Positions 12,700-24,324 of a DNA stretch of 64,000 nt are shown piece after piece (the first letter of the stretch is position 1; each line of letters begins with the position of its first letter). The notes beneath the pieces were generated by a model. That model was not told the origin of the DNA and ran no database searches. It worked only from the letters and a program-made list of their open reading frames with translations. A program made the translations under genes and the position numbers. This DNA is from Calvatia gigantea. Lineage: Eukaryota; Basidiomycota; Agaricomycetes; Agaricales; Lycoperdaceae. The stretch covers positions 1,922,001 to 1,986,000 of the forward strand of contig JACAAK010000002.1 in assembly GCA_025093985.1 (NCBI GenBank). Direction: 5' to 3'.

Positions 12700-14414
12700 T
12701 CCATCATCATAGTATTTGTCATTGAAGGCGTTGTGGGAGTTTTCAAGAACTTGTTCCTGAAATTGTTGCTTTATGTTTTCTACTGCTTATACATGATCAA
12801 TGTATTTTGGGCAGTTTTCTGGTTTATGTTGGAGATTGAGGGTTTCGCAGAGTCAGCAGAAGTATTGGGGGCAGATCCAGCAGTAATGTCCAGGGTGGGT
12901 CTTTTGGCAGATCAGACAGGTGGTGTGGGCACAATCACTTGCCCAGTGACCTACAGTGGAGAGGTGGAGTTTGGGACATTTTTTGCAAAAGGCCTTTGGG
13001 TTGAAGTTCAGATCGTTCATTGCTCTGGGCTGGGTAGGGGTTCGTCCTCATCCTGAGTTGGGATTGAGGGGTTTTCAAGTAGGTTTCAAAGGCTCAAAAG
13101 TTGATCTAGTTGGGCCATTAGGTTGTGTATGGCTGTTTCGAGTTGTTCGGGTGGGATTTGCTTGTCCAGATGGGACAGATGCAGATGGGGGAGGTACATG
13201 TGGTTTGGGGGAGGGGTTTCTCACAGGGGAATCGGCTCATTGGTGTAGTCTGCCCTGAGAAGGGCCAGTTTGCTGGTTGGGTAGAATAGGCTTAATGCTA
13301 TGCTTGTGGAGGTAGTGGATGTAAGCCTGAGGTAATCCAAGGCTTTGTGATGCCTGGATAAATAGGGCCACTCGATCAGTAGCACACTCATAATCCCGAG
13401 AAAAATGTTCAAGCTGTGAAATGGCATCACAGATAATGCACCAGTGATTTCGCTGATTAGCATGATGTAAATATTCAGTGCAGAAGCGAGTTTGATGGTC
13501 TCCCTTGAGGACTATCATGCAGAGGGATCCCTCAGATGAGAAATCAGTTCTAGCCCATAACTCCATGGGTGAAGGTCTATTGTACTCAATGGGGAGTTCG
13601 GGGCTGAAGCGGGGACGTCTGGCTGGATCGTTGTTGGTCAGGTTGGCGGCAATGGTTGTAGGGGACTTTGGAGAGGGACCAGGGGTAGGATTGGGAGTAT
13701 ATCATTGGTCAATGATGGGGAGTTCTGCCCTAGCAGATTTCGGGATCCCAGCTTGTTCTGAGGGGAGTGTTGGGGTGGGATTGTCAACCTGGATTGGGTA
13801 GACATACTTTGGCTTGGGTGACCAGAGGAGCCGCTGAGGGGTTGATTTCATGTCATAGAAGGCTGTATGGGGAGTGGTTCCAGCGATGATGTTGGAGAAG
13901 GAGACTGGGGGGTCTCAGGGTTCAGTGTCGCGGAGTAGATTTCGTATGTCTGTTCACTGGGGATGAAGTTGGGGTACAGGGGAGCTGCTTCCCATTCTTG
14001 TTGGGTAGGTGAGTTTATCCCAGGTAATGTTGGGGGATGATTTGGTGGAGGGGGGAATATAGATATAATCTGGTTTGACAAAGATGTCAATCCAGAATTG
14101 CTTGTTCTGGTCTGCGAATTGTTGGAGCTCGTCTCTGGTGAAGATGGCATTCGGGAGGGTGATAATTGGCTTCTTCAGTAGTTTGTTAATTTGGACTGTG
14201 GGGAGGATTGGGGCCTGGGTTTTGTGGTCCACAGGTGTGATGGTGGAAGGGTTGGGTACAGAAATATGAGGGGAGGAGGGGAGAGACTGAGATTTTTGAT
14301 GGGGGAATTGTTTTTAGTGAAAAAGGAGAAGATTGAGGAAAGGGATGGAGAGGGGGATAAGGCCACAATAGCAGCTTTCTTTCCCTTTATATAGTTCTTC
14401 TGGGTAGGTGCCAT
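12700..14414 (-). pseudogene. Extra 3' ORF (ORF3) of element B: Pro-rich N-part, helical core, Cys-rich tail
   Basis: Downstream of the chromodomain an ATG at 14414 opens a frame reading MAPTQKNYIKGKKAAIVALS, followed by Ser/Pro-rich segments to about 13600. A compact, probably helical core is open at 13237-13566 (IICDAISQLEHFSRDYE, then RVALFIQASQSLGLPQAYIH). The Cys-rich tail at about 12790-13045 is intact in the duplicated copy (9844-10101). It contains FCKKC, a GYWASDC motif, CLICQKTHPGHYC and CPQYFCQLC, which looks like several zinc-binding knuckles. The element's ordinary Gag with its own zinc knuckle is elsewhere, so this is not Gag. I do not recognise the family. Frame changes and a few stops show decay. 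Confidence 0.6.
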
Positions 14415-14479
14415 TGGTAGTTCTGTTCGTAGGAAATGCTGTTGAGGAATGATGGAGAAGTTGGGAGAATCTTGAATTA

Positions 14480-17400
14480 TTTATATTCTCTCTGTCGTTT
14501 AGGTGGAGTGGTCATTAGTCGGTGTTCTTGCTGGTATTTTCATAACAGTTCTTGGATGTGTGGTAAGAGTTGTGCTTCGTTTTCCCAAGAGTTTTCTTCA
14601 TAGTCATAACCTTTCTATTTAATGTAGTATTCCCTTTGTTTATTTTTGGTTCTATGGTTCAAGATACCTTCGATTTTGTATTCTTCTTCTCCTTCTATTA
14701 TGTCAGGGAGGGGTGGTTCTGGGTTTGGTCCATGGGTATTGTTTTCAGTATATTTGGAGAGAAGAGTAGTGTGGAATACATTGTGAATTTTCCATGTTTC
14801 AGGTAGTTTTAGTTGGTAGGAGAGTGGTGATAAGACTTCTTGAATGGTGAAGGGTCTGAGGCATTTTGGTGCTATCTTGTTTGATTTGAATGGGAGTTTT
14901 AGGTTTCTTCATTCTAGCCATACTTTTTGTCCTAGGACGAAGGATTTGAATTTAGATTTGATTCATTGTTCCATACATTCCATAGCTAGTTTGTGGGCAG
15001 CTATCGCTTCTCTTTGTGCATGATCTAGGGATTCTATTCTTTCTTCCATAGTGGTGAAGTTTGATTCTTCCAGAATTGTAGGTACTCTGTGAAGTTTTGT
15101 TCTATACATAAGTTCGAAAGGTGTTATGGATTTCCACCGATCATATTGTGCTCCATGCTTGTCTGCATTTCTATACCACCAGTACATCTGTTTCACTTAT
15201 TTCTGTTGAGCAATCTCTGGTTATGACTCAAACTAACTACTATGCCTACCTTACCGGACATTTCATGTAGTTGCCCCATCCATTCAACTGGATGACTCTC
15301 AGTATTTAAGCATACATACACCCCCTGTATTCAGTACACTTAACCACCTCTTGTTCCTCTCCCCTTACTCACCCTCAAGTCTTAGCCTAAGTTGCAACCT
15401 GAGGTTAACTCAGACTAAGGTCATAACAAAAGGTGTTCATTATCAATCAGAGTGTGTTCGTGAATTGTGAGAGAACTCGAGGATTAGGAGTGCTTCAGAC
15501 TAGGTAGAGGGGTTTCCTGTACAGTAGATAGACAGGTATGCTGCAATTTTCTGGTTGAATCATTCCATTGTTCCATCAGACTGAGGGTGGTAGGCTGATG
15601 AGAATAATTGGGTGATTCCAAGTCATTTCATGAGAGCTTGACTGGAATTTGCTCAGAATCTGGGGTCATGGTTGGAGATTATTTTGTCTGGTAGTCCAAA
15701 TCTGGTGTAGACTTTGTCTATAATTATATCGGCGATTCCCTTGGCTGTGATTTCTTTTGTACAAGGAGTGAGAATTACCCCCTTTGTAAGTCCATGGTCC
15801 ACTATGGACAGAATTGAGTCAAATCCATGGGATTTAGGTAAGTCTGTAAGTAAATCCATAGCAATGTGAGCGAATGGTCTGGTGGATATCAGCAGTGGTA
15901 TTGGCTGTAACAGAGGATAGGAAGGGTTTCAGTTAATTTTAAATTGTTGGCATTTGCTGCATCCTCTGATGTAGTTTCATATAAAGGTACTCATTCCTGG
16001 CCAATACACTTCGGTCTTGGCTAAGCGATAGATTTCTTGTTCACCAGGGTGTCCTGGCAGAAGAGTGGTCATGGCATCGTTGAATGACGCATCAGCAGAG
16101 TTCCATATCTTCTGGGATAATAATTTTTCCTTCAAATGTCATGAGATTTCCAAATGACATGGGAATCATTCCGTATTTTGAGTTAATTGCTTCCAGGGAA
16201 TTCTGATAGAAGTTGTTTCATGGCTTCCATAGTGATTTCATCATATTTGGATGATTTTATGATATTATTCTGTAGTTCTTGATTGACCAAGGAGATAAAT
16301 AATTCATTTGGTAATATAATGATTTCATTGAGGAATACTTCCTCAGGTAAGACAGTAACATTTTCATTGTCATTGTTGTCATCTGGGGTATGATCTGGTC
16401 GATGTGAGAGGGCATCGGCAATGGGTATTTTGGTTCCAGGGGCATGTTCAATTGCAAAGTCAAAGTGTGTGAGGAATCCAAGCCATTGGGCTTGTCTTCT
16501 GGAGATATTTTGGGGTTTTCTCCAAAAGGTGAGATTCTTGTGATCAGTTTGTATGGTTATGCGATGTTAGGCTCCTTCTAGGTAGTGTTGCCATTCTTCT
16601 AATGCAGTGATTATGGTAAGGAGTTCCCTATCATGTATTTCGTAGTTGCATTGGGTGGGGTTGAATGCTTTGGAGAGGAAAGCTACTAGATGGTAGTTTC
16701 TGTTTGTATCTTGTTGTGATAGAACTGCTCCCTAAAGTGTATTTTGAGGCATCGGTTTCAATAAAGAATGGTTTTGTTTGGTCTGGCATTAGCAGAATGG
16801 GTTTCTTCATGAATTCAGATTTTAGTTGGTTGAAGGCTTTATTTGCTTTGTTTTCTCATTCAAATTTCTTTGTTTTAGACAGGAGAGTGTTAAACAGTCT
16901 AGAGATGTCAGCATAGCGATGTATGAATTTTCAGTAGAAGTTGCAGAATCCCATAAATTTTCTAACATTGTGGGTAGTGTGGGGTAAAGGCCATTCTTCA
17001 ATTCTACAGAGTTTGGTATTGTCCATTTCGATCTTGTCAGGGGAGATTATCATGCTGAGATATTCTAAATGGGTTTTGTCAAATTTGCATTTTTCTAGTT
17101 TCAGGTACAAGTTGTTGTCTTTCAGGATTTGGAGAGCTTCCAGAGTAAGGCAATCCATTTCTTCCTGCATTTTTGCATAGATGAGGATGTTGTCCATATA
17201 GATTATGATTCCTCCTCTGTCTAGCATTTTTGCAAATATGGTATCCATCATCTTTTGGAAAGTGGCTAGAGAATTGCACATTCCAAGGAACATGACGTTT
17301 GGTTCATAAAGTCCAATTGGAGTTTTAAAGGCAGCTTTCCATTGATCTCCTTCTTGAATCTGGATGTTATTGTATTCAAGTCAGACATCCATTTTAGTGA

Positions 17401-18562
17401 ATAGTTTTGCTCCTTGAAGTTTATCCATAATGGTTGTTATCATGGGAATGGGGTACACATTCTTCTTGGTGTGTTTATTCAGGTAACAATAGTCCTGACA
17501 TGGCTGGAGTTTTCCATCCTTCTTTCCTACAAAGAAGAAGGATGAGGCCATGGGAGATTTGGATTCTCAGATATATCCTTTTCGGAGGTTTTTATGTATA
17601 AACTTCTTGAGTTCTTTGGTTTCAAGGGGTGACAGGGGATACGTCTTTCCTAGCTCTGGTTTGAAGGTGTCTAGAAGTTCGATCTTGTGATCATATGGTC
17701 TCATCAGGGGAAATCGTTCAGATTTCTTAGTGTTGAAGAGCAATGTGAATTTCTTGTATTTCCTGGGTAACTTAGTATCAAGTTTTGGAGTTGATTTCTG
17801 TGCAAGGCTTGTAGCCTAGGTAATTTTCATATTGATTTTGAGTTCATACGGAGTTTGAGTGATTCCATAGAGTTCATGTTCCAGATGAAATTCTTCGAAA
17901 TCAACATTTTCCAGGTAGAGCTTGAGTTCATTGATTGAGAGTTCAGGTTCTTCAGAATGAACAATTGCTTCAAAGACTTTTACTGCCAGTGGGTCAAAGT
18001 CTTCATCTAGATAGGTATAGCATTCAATATCATTCATTCCATGGATGCCTAGGACAATTTCATTGATGGTGGTGGGTCCATTTGTAGATTTCGCAATTAG
18101 GGGTACAATATGGTCATTGTTTCGCCAACTGAACTCCTGAGTCATTCAGTTTATGTCCAGGTTTGTTTGTTGTAGCCAAGGATATCCTAGGATTAAATCT
18201 TTGGATCCTATTCCTGAGACATAGGCTTCAAAATGACACTGCTTTCCATCAATTAGGGCATTCAGTTCAATGCTTTCATAAATTGATCTGTTTTCATTAG
18301 GAGTTCCATCTGCATTAGATACTTTGATGGGTTGGTTGATGGTATATGTTTGTAATCCATAAGTGTTTGTAAATTTTGAGGAAATGAAATTTCCTTGAGC
18401 TCCAGAGTCAATTAGGGCGGTGACTGGAATATTTCGTAGATGGTTCTGATTGAGTTTGATGGGAAGGAAAATTGATGCTTTGTTGTTTGAGGTAGGGAGT
18501 TTAATTAAGTTGATTTGTAGGTCACCCAATGATTCTTTTACAGAATCGGGTAACACCTTCAA
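14480..18562 (-). pseudogene. Pol remnant of element B (PR-RT-RH-IN-chromodomain)
   Basis: Reading leftward, the protease lies at 18146-18562 with the catalytic motif ALIDSGAQGNF and the distal LILGYPWLQQ. RT covers about 17700-16930, including the palm motif IIIYMDNILIYAK, where the usual YMDD is YMDN. RNase H is at about 16850-16400 (FIETDASKYTL, IHDRELLTIITALEEWQHYL). The integrase core lies at 15859-15430 (MDLLTDLPKSHGFDSILSIV, then NHDPRF and SDGTME as the remaining acidic residues). It is broken by a solo LTR (15122-15428) and resumes at TPFELMYRTK. A chromodomain follows near 14700-14560 (EYKIEGILNHRTKNKQ, GYDYEENSW). Stops and a catalytic Asp-to-Asn change make it non-functional. Confidence 0.92.
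15122..15428 (+). repeat. Solo LTR-A inserted in element B integrase, target duplication AAAGG
   Basis: This 307 bp repeat runs from TGTTATGG to GTCATAACA and aligns along its length with LTR-A at 6754-7059. It is flanked by AAAGG at 15117-15121 and 15429-15433. Removing it and one AAAGG brings the interrupted integrase reading frame together. It is the product of recombination between the LTRs of an A-type element that had inserted into element B. Confidence 0.95.
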
Positions 18563-18599
18563 AAACCCCCAAAGGGTTTGAGTGTCAGGTCAGAGATAT

Positions 18600-20464
18600 A
18601 GGCTTCTCTGAATTCCATTTGTTCATCAGTTGGGAGTTCTCTGATCATAGCTTGGATATTGAGTGCAGAGATTTTTCGGGTTTGGTTGGGAGTGGCACCA
18701 GAGTAGTTCCTAGAAGATTGAGGTTGTAAAGGTTGTGTATATTGAGGTGGTTGCATGAATCTTCGTTGTGGGGGGTTAGGTTATCTTGGAGGTGGCTTTT
18801 CCTTAGATAGATTTGGATCAGGGTTTGGACAATTGTTGATAAGGTGTCCAAATTTTCTGCAACCTATGCATTTTCCAGCTTTGTAGCGAGCAACTTGCTC
18901 AGTGGTGAATACAGCGTTTAATTGTAGTTCAAGGTCATCCAGGTCATGAGTTTCATAGGGGTGGTCTGATTCCTGTTCAGGGTAGTACAGTTCTTCATCT
19001 TCATAAGGTGACTTGTAAAAATCTTGCGGCTCTGTTTGTATTTCATGTATCGTTCGTGGGGGTTGGTGGTTTGGTTGAAAATGAGTGTGGTGGTTCTGTT
19101 GGGGGAACCATGGTAGTTGGTAAGGAGTTGGGTTTTAGGGAAAGTTTCAAGGCCACATTGCATCAGTTTAACGATTGACTGAGTCTCATTGTACTGCATC
19201 TGTATACCATTCAGCAATAGTTTCAGGTGGTCCTTCCTTTCTAGTCCATACTTCTCTTGCTAGAGAAGGATTGAGTCCGTGTTTGTATTGTTTGATTAAT
19301 GCTTCATTGTCCTGTATTCCTCCAATAGAGGCGAGGTGTTGGAATTTGAGGTTGAAGTCCACAGCAGAAGATTTGTTTTGTTTCAATTCATACCATTGTC
19401 TTTGTGCTGTGATTTGTTCATCAACTGGGGTGAAGTGTTTTAAATTTTTAATTTCGAATTCTTCGAATATAGAGTATCTCCAGGGAATGGGTCTTCCTTG
19501 AGCATCAGTAATTCGGCTTTTATAGTATTGCTTGGACCAGGATCCTGCTTTTTCTTCGACCATGAGGCCAAGGACGAATCTGATCTGTCATTGGTCATCC
19601 ATAAATGCTCTAGGATTCATTTCGAGGTAGTTCTTGACTAGTATCCACCAGGTTTTGAATCTTGGGTTCGTTCCATCAAAATTAGGAGGTTTTTGTCTGA
19701 TTTTTTTTGAGTTTCCATTGTTTTCTACAAATTGAATGGCAGGAGTACGATGTCTTCATTGACCTCCTCCTTCTCTTCCAAGGGAGAAAGAGGATGGAGT
19801 GGATGAATTATGGCTGGAGTTTCATAATGGGGGAGGGGAGAGAGAGTCATCCAATTCCAAAGATGGGAGTTGTGGCTCCTGATTGGGGTAGGGTTTGATC
19901 AGTTGGTTCAACATTAGTTTCAGTTTGCATTTGAGTTAAAGTAGCCATATTTTCAATTTCTGGATGAGTTGGCTCTTGTAATTCAAAGCCAGGGATGTCT
20001 GGGTATTCAAGAGTGTCTGGAGTGTATAAAAGGTGGGTTCCTTCTCGATTAAGGATGTCTTGGAATTCAAGTGGATGTTTGGGTAGCTGATGGAATGTCT
20101 CATCATCCATGTCGTCTTCGAGGATAGATGGTAAGGTTTGGGGGTTTTCAATTCTGAATTGAGAGGGGGATATGGTTCTAGATGGTGTCTGTGGTGGCGA
20201 TTCTTGAGGTGGGCCCTGCTTGGGTGAATTGGATTGAAAATAGTCAAATTTGCCACTTTGTGAGGACTTTGGTAGTTTGGGTTCAGTGGATTTTCTTGTA
20301 GGTGCAGGTAATTCTTGTAGCAATTTTGGTTTTTGTGATCTGGTACATGGGGTGTGATAGATTCTTTCTAAGAATGGTGCTGAAGGTCCTTCTGGTTTAT
20401 GGATATGTTGGGGTGGTGGTGTAGTAGGAGATTCAAAGGATTGTTGGGTTGGTGTATGGAACAA
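18600..20464 (-). pseudogene. Gag remnant of element B
   Basis: An ATG at 20464 opens a Pro/Ser/Glu-rich N-terminal region (to 19847) ending near PTDQTLPQSGATTPIFG. The retrotransposon-gag core lies at 19563-19186 (RYSIFEEFEIKNLKHF, then AVDFNLKFQHLAS and ALIKQYKHGLNPSLA). A CCHC zinc knuckle, CIGCRKFGHLINNC, is encoded at about 18830-18875. Stops between the segments and short frame shifts show that it is not translatable as one protein. The order upstream of the protease identifies it as the capsid/nucleocapsid gene of element B. Confidence 0.88.
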
Positions 20465-20826
20465 TCATTCTGGAGATGAGGAAGGGGGGTGTAAGGGATG
20501 TTTCCCTTTTCACGATGTAGTGAAAAAGACAGATAGCGGCGACCAGGCCCGCTCTACTCAATGCAGTTGTGCGGAGGCTTCTCTACATGTCAGATACACA
20601 GAGGATAAGAGAAAGTAACAAGACTAGTGATAAATAGTCCCACTCTTCTTGACACTGCTTGGCGGAGGATGGATAAAACAAACTAGTAGACCCAAAGTTC
20701 TACTCTTCTTAACCCTATTACTGGGAAGGCTTCTCAACGTCAACTAGACAGAGGAATAATCGGCAGAAGCTGGCCATAAGAAACAAGAGTCATGTAGAAA
20801 CAAGAGAAGAGGTGAGGTTATTCTTA

Positions 20827-21452
20827 TATTATGTACATTACCTTACTTTGCAACTAGGCCTGGATCATCTCCACTCAGGAAGAGGTTCAACACTATAGCC
20901 CAGGAGTATTTGACAAGTCTCAATGACCTCTGTGTAGGCTTCAGATCGCTCCCTCAAGTAGAAGCTCATGCTTGCCTGAGAAGTCTGAGTTAAGTGTCAC
21001 TGCAGTCCCCAAGGTTGTTAACCTTGTAGCAGATGAGCAAAGATAAGGAAGCTTGTTACTAGAATAATCTAAGGTAATACATGGGTACTACTTAAGGTTA
21101 TATACTAGTTATGGATAAGAGATGGGAATTCATGTAGTAAACAGATATGAGTCAATGGAAACTACTATGGGTTAATTGGTAATATATGGAGTTATAGGGA
21201 CAAGTAAGATAGAAGAGAAGAAGAGGTATAAGTCACAGGAAGATAGAGATGAGTGAATAGAAGTTTGATAATGAGAAAAGATAAAGGTGAAACAGGAACA
21301 TGATTCAGAATGAATTATAAGAAGCAAAGGTAGAAGTACATGTGTTTAATAAATAAATAATGGACTAGGGTATAGTGAAGAAAAAGAGAGAGTCTAAATA
21401 GAAGGTCAATATGTAATCGAGAAGAGTCCAGGGATGTGGTAAGTTCATAACA
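20827..21452 (-). repeat. LTR-B, 5' LTR of element B
   Basis: This 626 bp repeat is followed by the target duplication GTGAC at 21453-21457. Its inner terminus has decayed (TATTATG where the other LTR has TGTTATG). The ~360 bp between it and the Gag start at 20464 is the untranslated leader and contains no other gene. Confidence 0.92.
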
Positions 21453-21497
21453 GTGACTGTTTAGCCAGATATGAAAGGTGAGGGAGTGAAGACCCAG

Positions 21498-21785
21498 TGT
21501 TACATGTGTTACCTTACTTTGCAACTGGGCCCAGATTGTCTCCACTCAGGGAGAGGTTCAACACTATAGCCCAGGAGTATTTGACAAGTCTCAATGACTT
21601 CTGTGCAGACTTCAGATTGCTCCCTCAAGTAGAAGCTTGCACTTGTCTGAGAAGTCTGAGTTAAGTGTCACTGCAGTCCCCAAGGTTGTTAATCTTGTAG
21701 TAGACAAGTGAAGATAGGAAAGCTTGTTACTAGAATAACCTAAGGTAATACAAAGGTACTACTTAAGGTTTATATACTAGCTATA
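21498..21785 (-). repeat. Truncated LTR-B fragment
   Basis: From TGTTACATG at 21498 the sequence follows LTR-B for about 290 bp to the TATATACTAG landmark and then breaks off where an inverted Rep-X begins. It is independent of element B, being separated from B's target duplication by 40 bp of unrelated sequence. Confidence 0.85.
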
Positions 21786-21788
21786 CAT

Positions 21789-22198
21789 TGTAATGGCAAA
21801 GCCATTTTCACACTTGAAAATCACTAATCTAAGGCATACAAGCCTAATCTAACAATTACATCAAACCTTCCTGTAGTAGTACAATCTAATCTAAGAGCCC
21901 AACAGTATAATAAAAGAGTACTTGATCACTGTAGAACACTATAGCCATTGATGACAAATAGTGGCAGTTATGGGATGACCACTATGCTTAACTAAAAGCA
22001 ATTCTAACAGTGTACTATATGACCAGTTGTGATTCTGGCCAGACCAGGCAATAAAACTATTCCAATGTGTCTATACAAAGCTATAGGACCCTCCGATAAG
22101 TCTAGACTCAAGAAATAAGTCTGACACACTTAATCTAAAAGGATAATCAGTATGTTCACAAGGAAATGCCACTATTGTTAGATTAACAAATATCACTC
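21789..22198 (-). repeat. Rep-X fragment, inverted
   Basis: It starts TGTAATGGCAAAGCC, the reverse complement of the right end of Rep-X copies 1 and 2, and follows them for about 410 bp, retaining five or more TTAGATTA/TAATCTAA motifs. It is cut at 22198 where LTR-A of the second A-type element begins, so that element inserted into it. Confidence 0.85.
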
Positions 22199-24324
22199 TG
22201 TTGTGAATTTTTCTATCTTTATTGCACTACTGTACTTGTCTCCATTCTTATACACTCTATACCTGTTTTGTCTATTACTGTCCTAGCAATCTCTGAGTAC
22301 TGACTCATACTACTACTCCACCACACCTATTGGATATTTCATATAGTAACTCCATCCATTCAACTGGATGCCTCCTCCATATTTAAGCATATATACAACC
22401 TCCTGTATTCGGTACACTTAACCACCTAGTCTCCTCCCCTTAAGTCTTAGCCTAAGTTATAACCTGAGGTTTAATCAGATTAAGGTTGTAACATTTGGTT
22501 AAGTATTCTTACCTCACCTTGCAAGGAGTAGGCTGAAACAGGCCTGAACAATAACAAATCTAGAAGCCAGTATATGAGCTCAAACCCAGATGAATACAGA
22601 GAACCAAACCTTGAAGTCACAGATGACAAATTAGAAACATCAGATGAAAAAGAGACAGAGAACCCTGAAGTACCTGTAGAACCAGCAGAATATGATGAAC
22701 CTGAAGCAAACCCAACAGGAGAAGAGGAAGTACTATCAGAACTTCTAAATGAACTCAACTTAGCAGAAGAAGAGTTAGCACACCAGGAGAACCCAACACA
22801 AGAACAAGAAGAAACTGAAACAGAATCAGAAACAGAATCAGAAACCAACTCTGATACTGACCTAGACATGACTGACAACACCATGGTGTCTATAACAACA
22901 CCTAGTAGGAAAGGCTTAGTGCCAGACCCAGGATTTTTTGATGGAACTTGCACCAAGTTTGATAACTGGTGGAGGACCATGACACTTTTCATGAAGTTCA
23001 ACAAAATTAGCATAGCAGATGATAAAGCCATAGCAGTCCTAGCCAGGTTGTGAGGAGGAATAGCAGGAGCATATGCAGCCATGAAGGCACCACAAATCTT
23101 AGATGGAGAAGACTCAGTAGATTGGAAGGTGTTTTCTGAAGATTTCAGGAAAACCTTCTCCAATGATGCCTTGAACAGCAAAACAGAATGGCAAATTGAA
23201 AAATTCAAACAAGAAATTGAAACACAGCTGACTACCTGATTGAATTTGAAGTCTTGAAAAACAAGGCCAAGACAGATAGTAAACATGCCATATTCCTACT
23301 TAGGAAGAATGCCTGACAAGACATTATCCACACGATCACAGGGTACCCACCCATCACCAGACCAGACACATATATGGAATGGAAGGAAGCCATACTCTCT
23401 GTTGGACAAGGATATGAAGCATCTGAATACCGAGGAGACAAGAAAACTAACACCAGCACCACTTATAGAGGAATGGGTGAACCAATGGAAATAGGAAGCA
23501 GATGCTACATCTTTAACAACAAAGGAGAGCCAAAATGCTACAACTGCAGCATTTTCAGCCATATAGCCAAGAACTGCAAAAAAACCAAGGGGTTGACATG
23601 CTACAATTGCAGAAAAACTGGCTATATAGCCAAAGCCTGTACTGCACCCAAGAAAATACAGGTCTGAGGAGTAAAAGAAGCTAAGGCAGAAAAAAAGAAG
23701 GATTTTTCCAAGGACTCTGAGTACATGACCTTGAAAGTCAAGAAACTTGTATCCAGGATATCAGACAAATTCTACATGATTCCTCAGAAACAAAAGCATG
23801 AGCTGAACCTAAAAGGAAAAATACAAACAACAAAGAAAGAAATCATGGTGAATATGATCATAGACTTAGGATGCACCACCAGCAGCATTAGCAAGAAACT
23901 GGTTGACAAAGAAAAAATCCCTATATGAAAATTAGAGCAACAAATCCTGGTCCTAAATGCAGATAGAGCACCAAACCAAGGAGGAAAAGTAACAGAAATG
24001 GCTATTATTGACATGAAAATCCAAGGACATAAGGAAAGAATTGAAGCCTCAGTTGTACAACTACAAGACAGAGCAAAAGTCTTTCTAGGACACAATTGGC
24101 TGGTTAAACACAACCCAGAGGTAAATTGGGACAATGGAGAAATCAAGTTTACCTGATGCCTGTCAGACTGTTAGGTCCTATATTAAAATATCCACATCAC
24201 AGATAAAATATGACACTTGGCCACTGCAAAAGACTTATGGGAAGAAGAAGACAAGCCAGACCCAACCAAACTGGAAGACCTGCCTAACTATACTGTACCA
24301 AGTTTTAAATCTTGAGTTAGTTTC
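22199..24324 (+). mobile_element. Truncated A-type chromovirus (element A2): 5' LTR, Gag, start of protease
   Basis: A 295 bp LTR-A (22199-22493, TGTTGTGAA to GTTGTAACA) is followed by leader sequence beginning TTTGGTTAAG, then Gag and a protease remnant closely related to A1. Homology to A1 ends near 24295, in the linker before RT. An LTR-B begins at 24325. The rest of pol and the 3' LTR are absent, so the copy was truncated. Confidence 0.9.
22574..24270 (+). pseudogene. Gag and protease remnant of element A2
   Basis: An ATG at 22574 opens 159 codons. A Glu/Thr/Ser-rich acidic leader (with ETESETESETNSD) leads into the gag core (MTDNTMVSITTPSRKGLVPD), which ends at a stop at 23051 where the A1 copy has Arg (LARLRGG). 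Further open pieces follow: 23374-23664 with two CCHC knuckles, CYNCSIFSHIAKNC and CYNCRKTGYIAKAC, and 23725-23925 with the protease-like stretch MIIDLGCTTSSISKK. In 24000-24150 the frame reads FLGHNWLVKHNP. This copy supplies the N-terminal Gag leader missing from A1. Confidence 0.85.

Larger units (their letters stand above)
7245..13084. repeat. 2,920 bp direct tandem duplication (7245-10164 and 10165-13084)
   Basis: Every position of 7245-10164 recurs 2,920 bp downstream with a few tens of substitutions, nearly all transitions, and about one 1 bp indel. Each unit holds the Rep-X end, an unclassified AT-rich stretch with an LTR-like remnant, the left target duplication GTGAC, the 3' LTR of element B and the 3' end of B's ORF3. 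The junction at 10165 joins B ORF3 sequence to Rep-X sequence with only 1 bp (T) of shared microhomology. The duplication therefore formed after B inserted and did not use homology. Confidence 0.95.
12008..21452 (-). mobile_element. Near-complete minus-strand chromovirus (element B) with GTGAC target duplication
   Basis: The element is 9,445 bp, bounded by LTRs at 20827-21452 (5') and 12008-12633 (3') and flanked by GTGAC at 12003-12007 and 21453-21457. Reading leftward it encodes Gag with a zinc knuckle, protease, RT, RNase H, integrase and chromodomain, then an additional ORF3 before the 3' LTR. Coding remnants have stops and small shifts. A solo LTR-A with its own target duplication sits in the integrase. 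Sequence just inside the 5' LTR (reading TAAGAATAACCTCACC on the minus strand) is the presumed primer-binding region, but I cannot match it to a tRNA. Confidence 0.95.

Noticed and set aside
22480..23286. 268-codon minus-strand ORF
   Set aside because: It is antisense to LTR-A and Gag of element A2 and its Ser-rich composition mirrors the Glu/Thr-rich Gag leader. It is a shadow.
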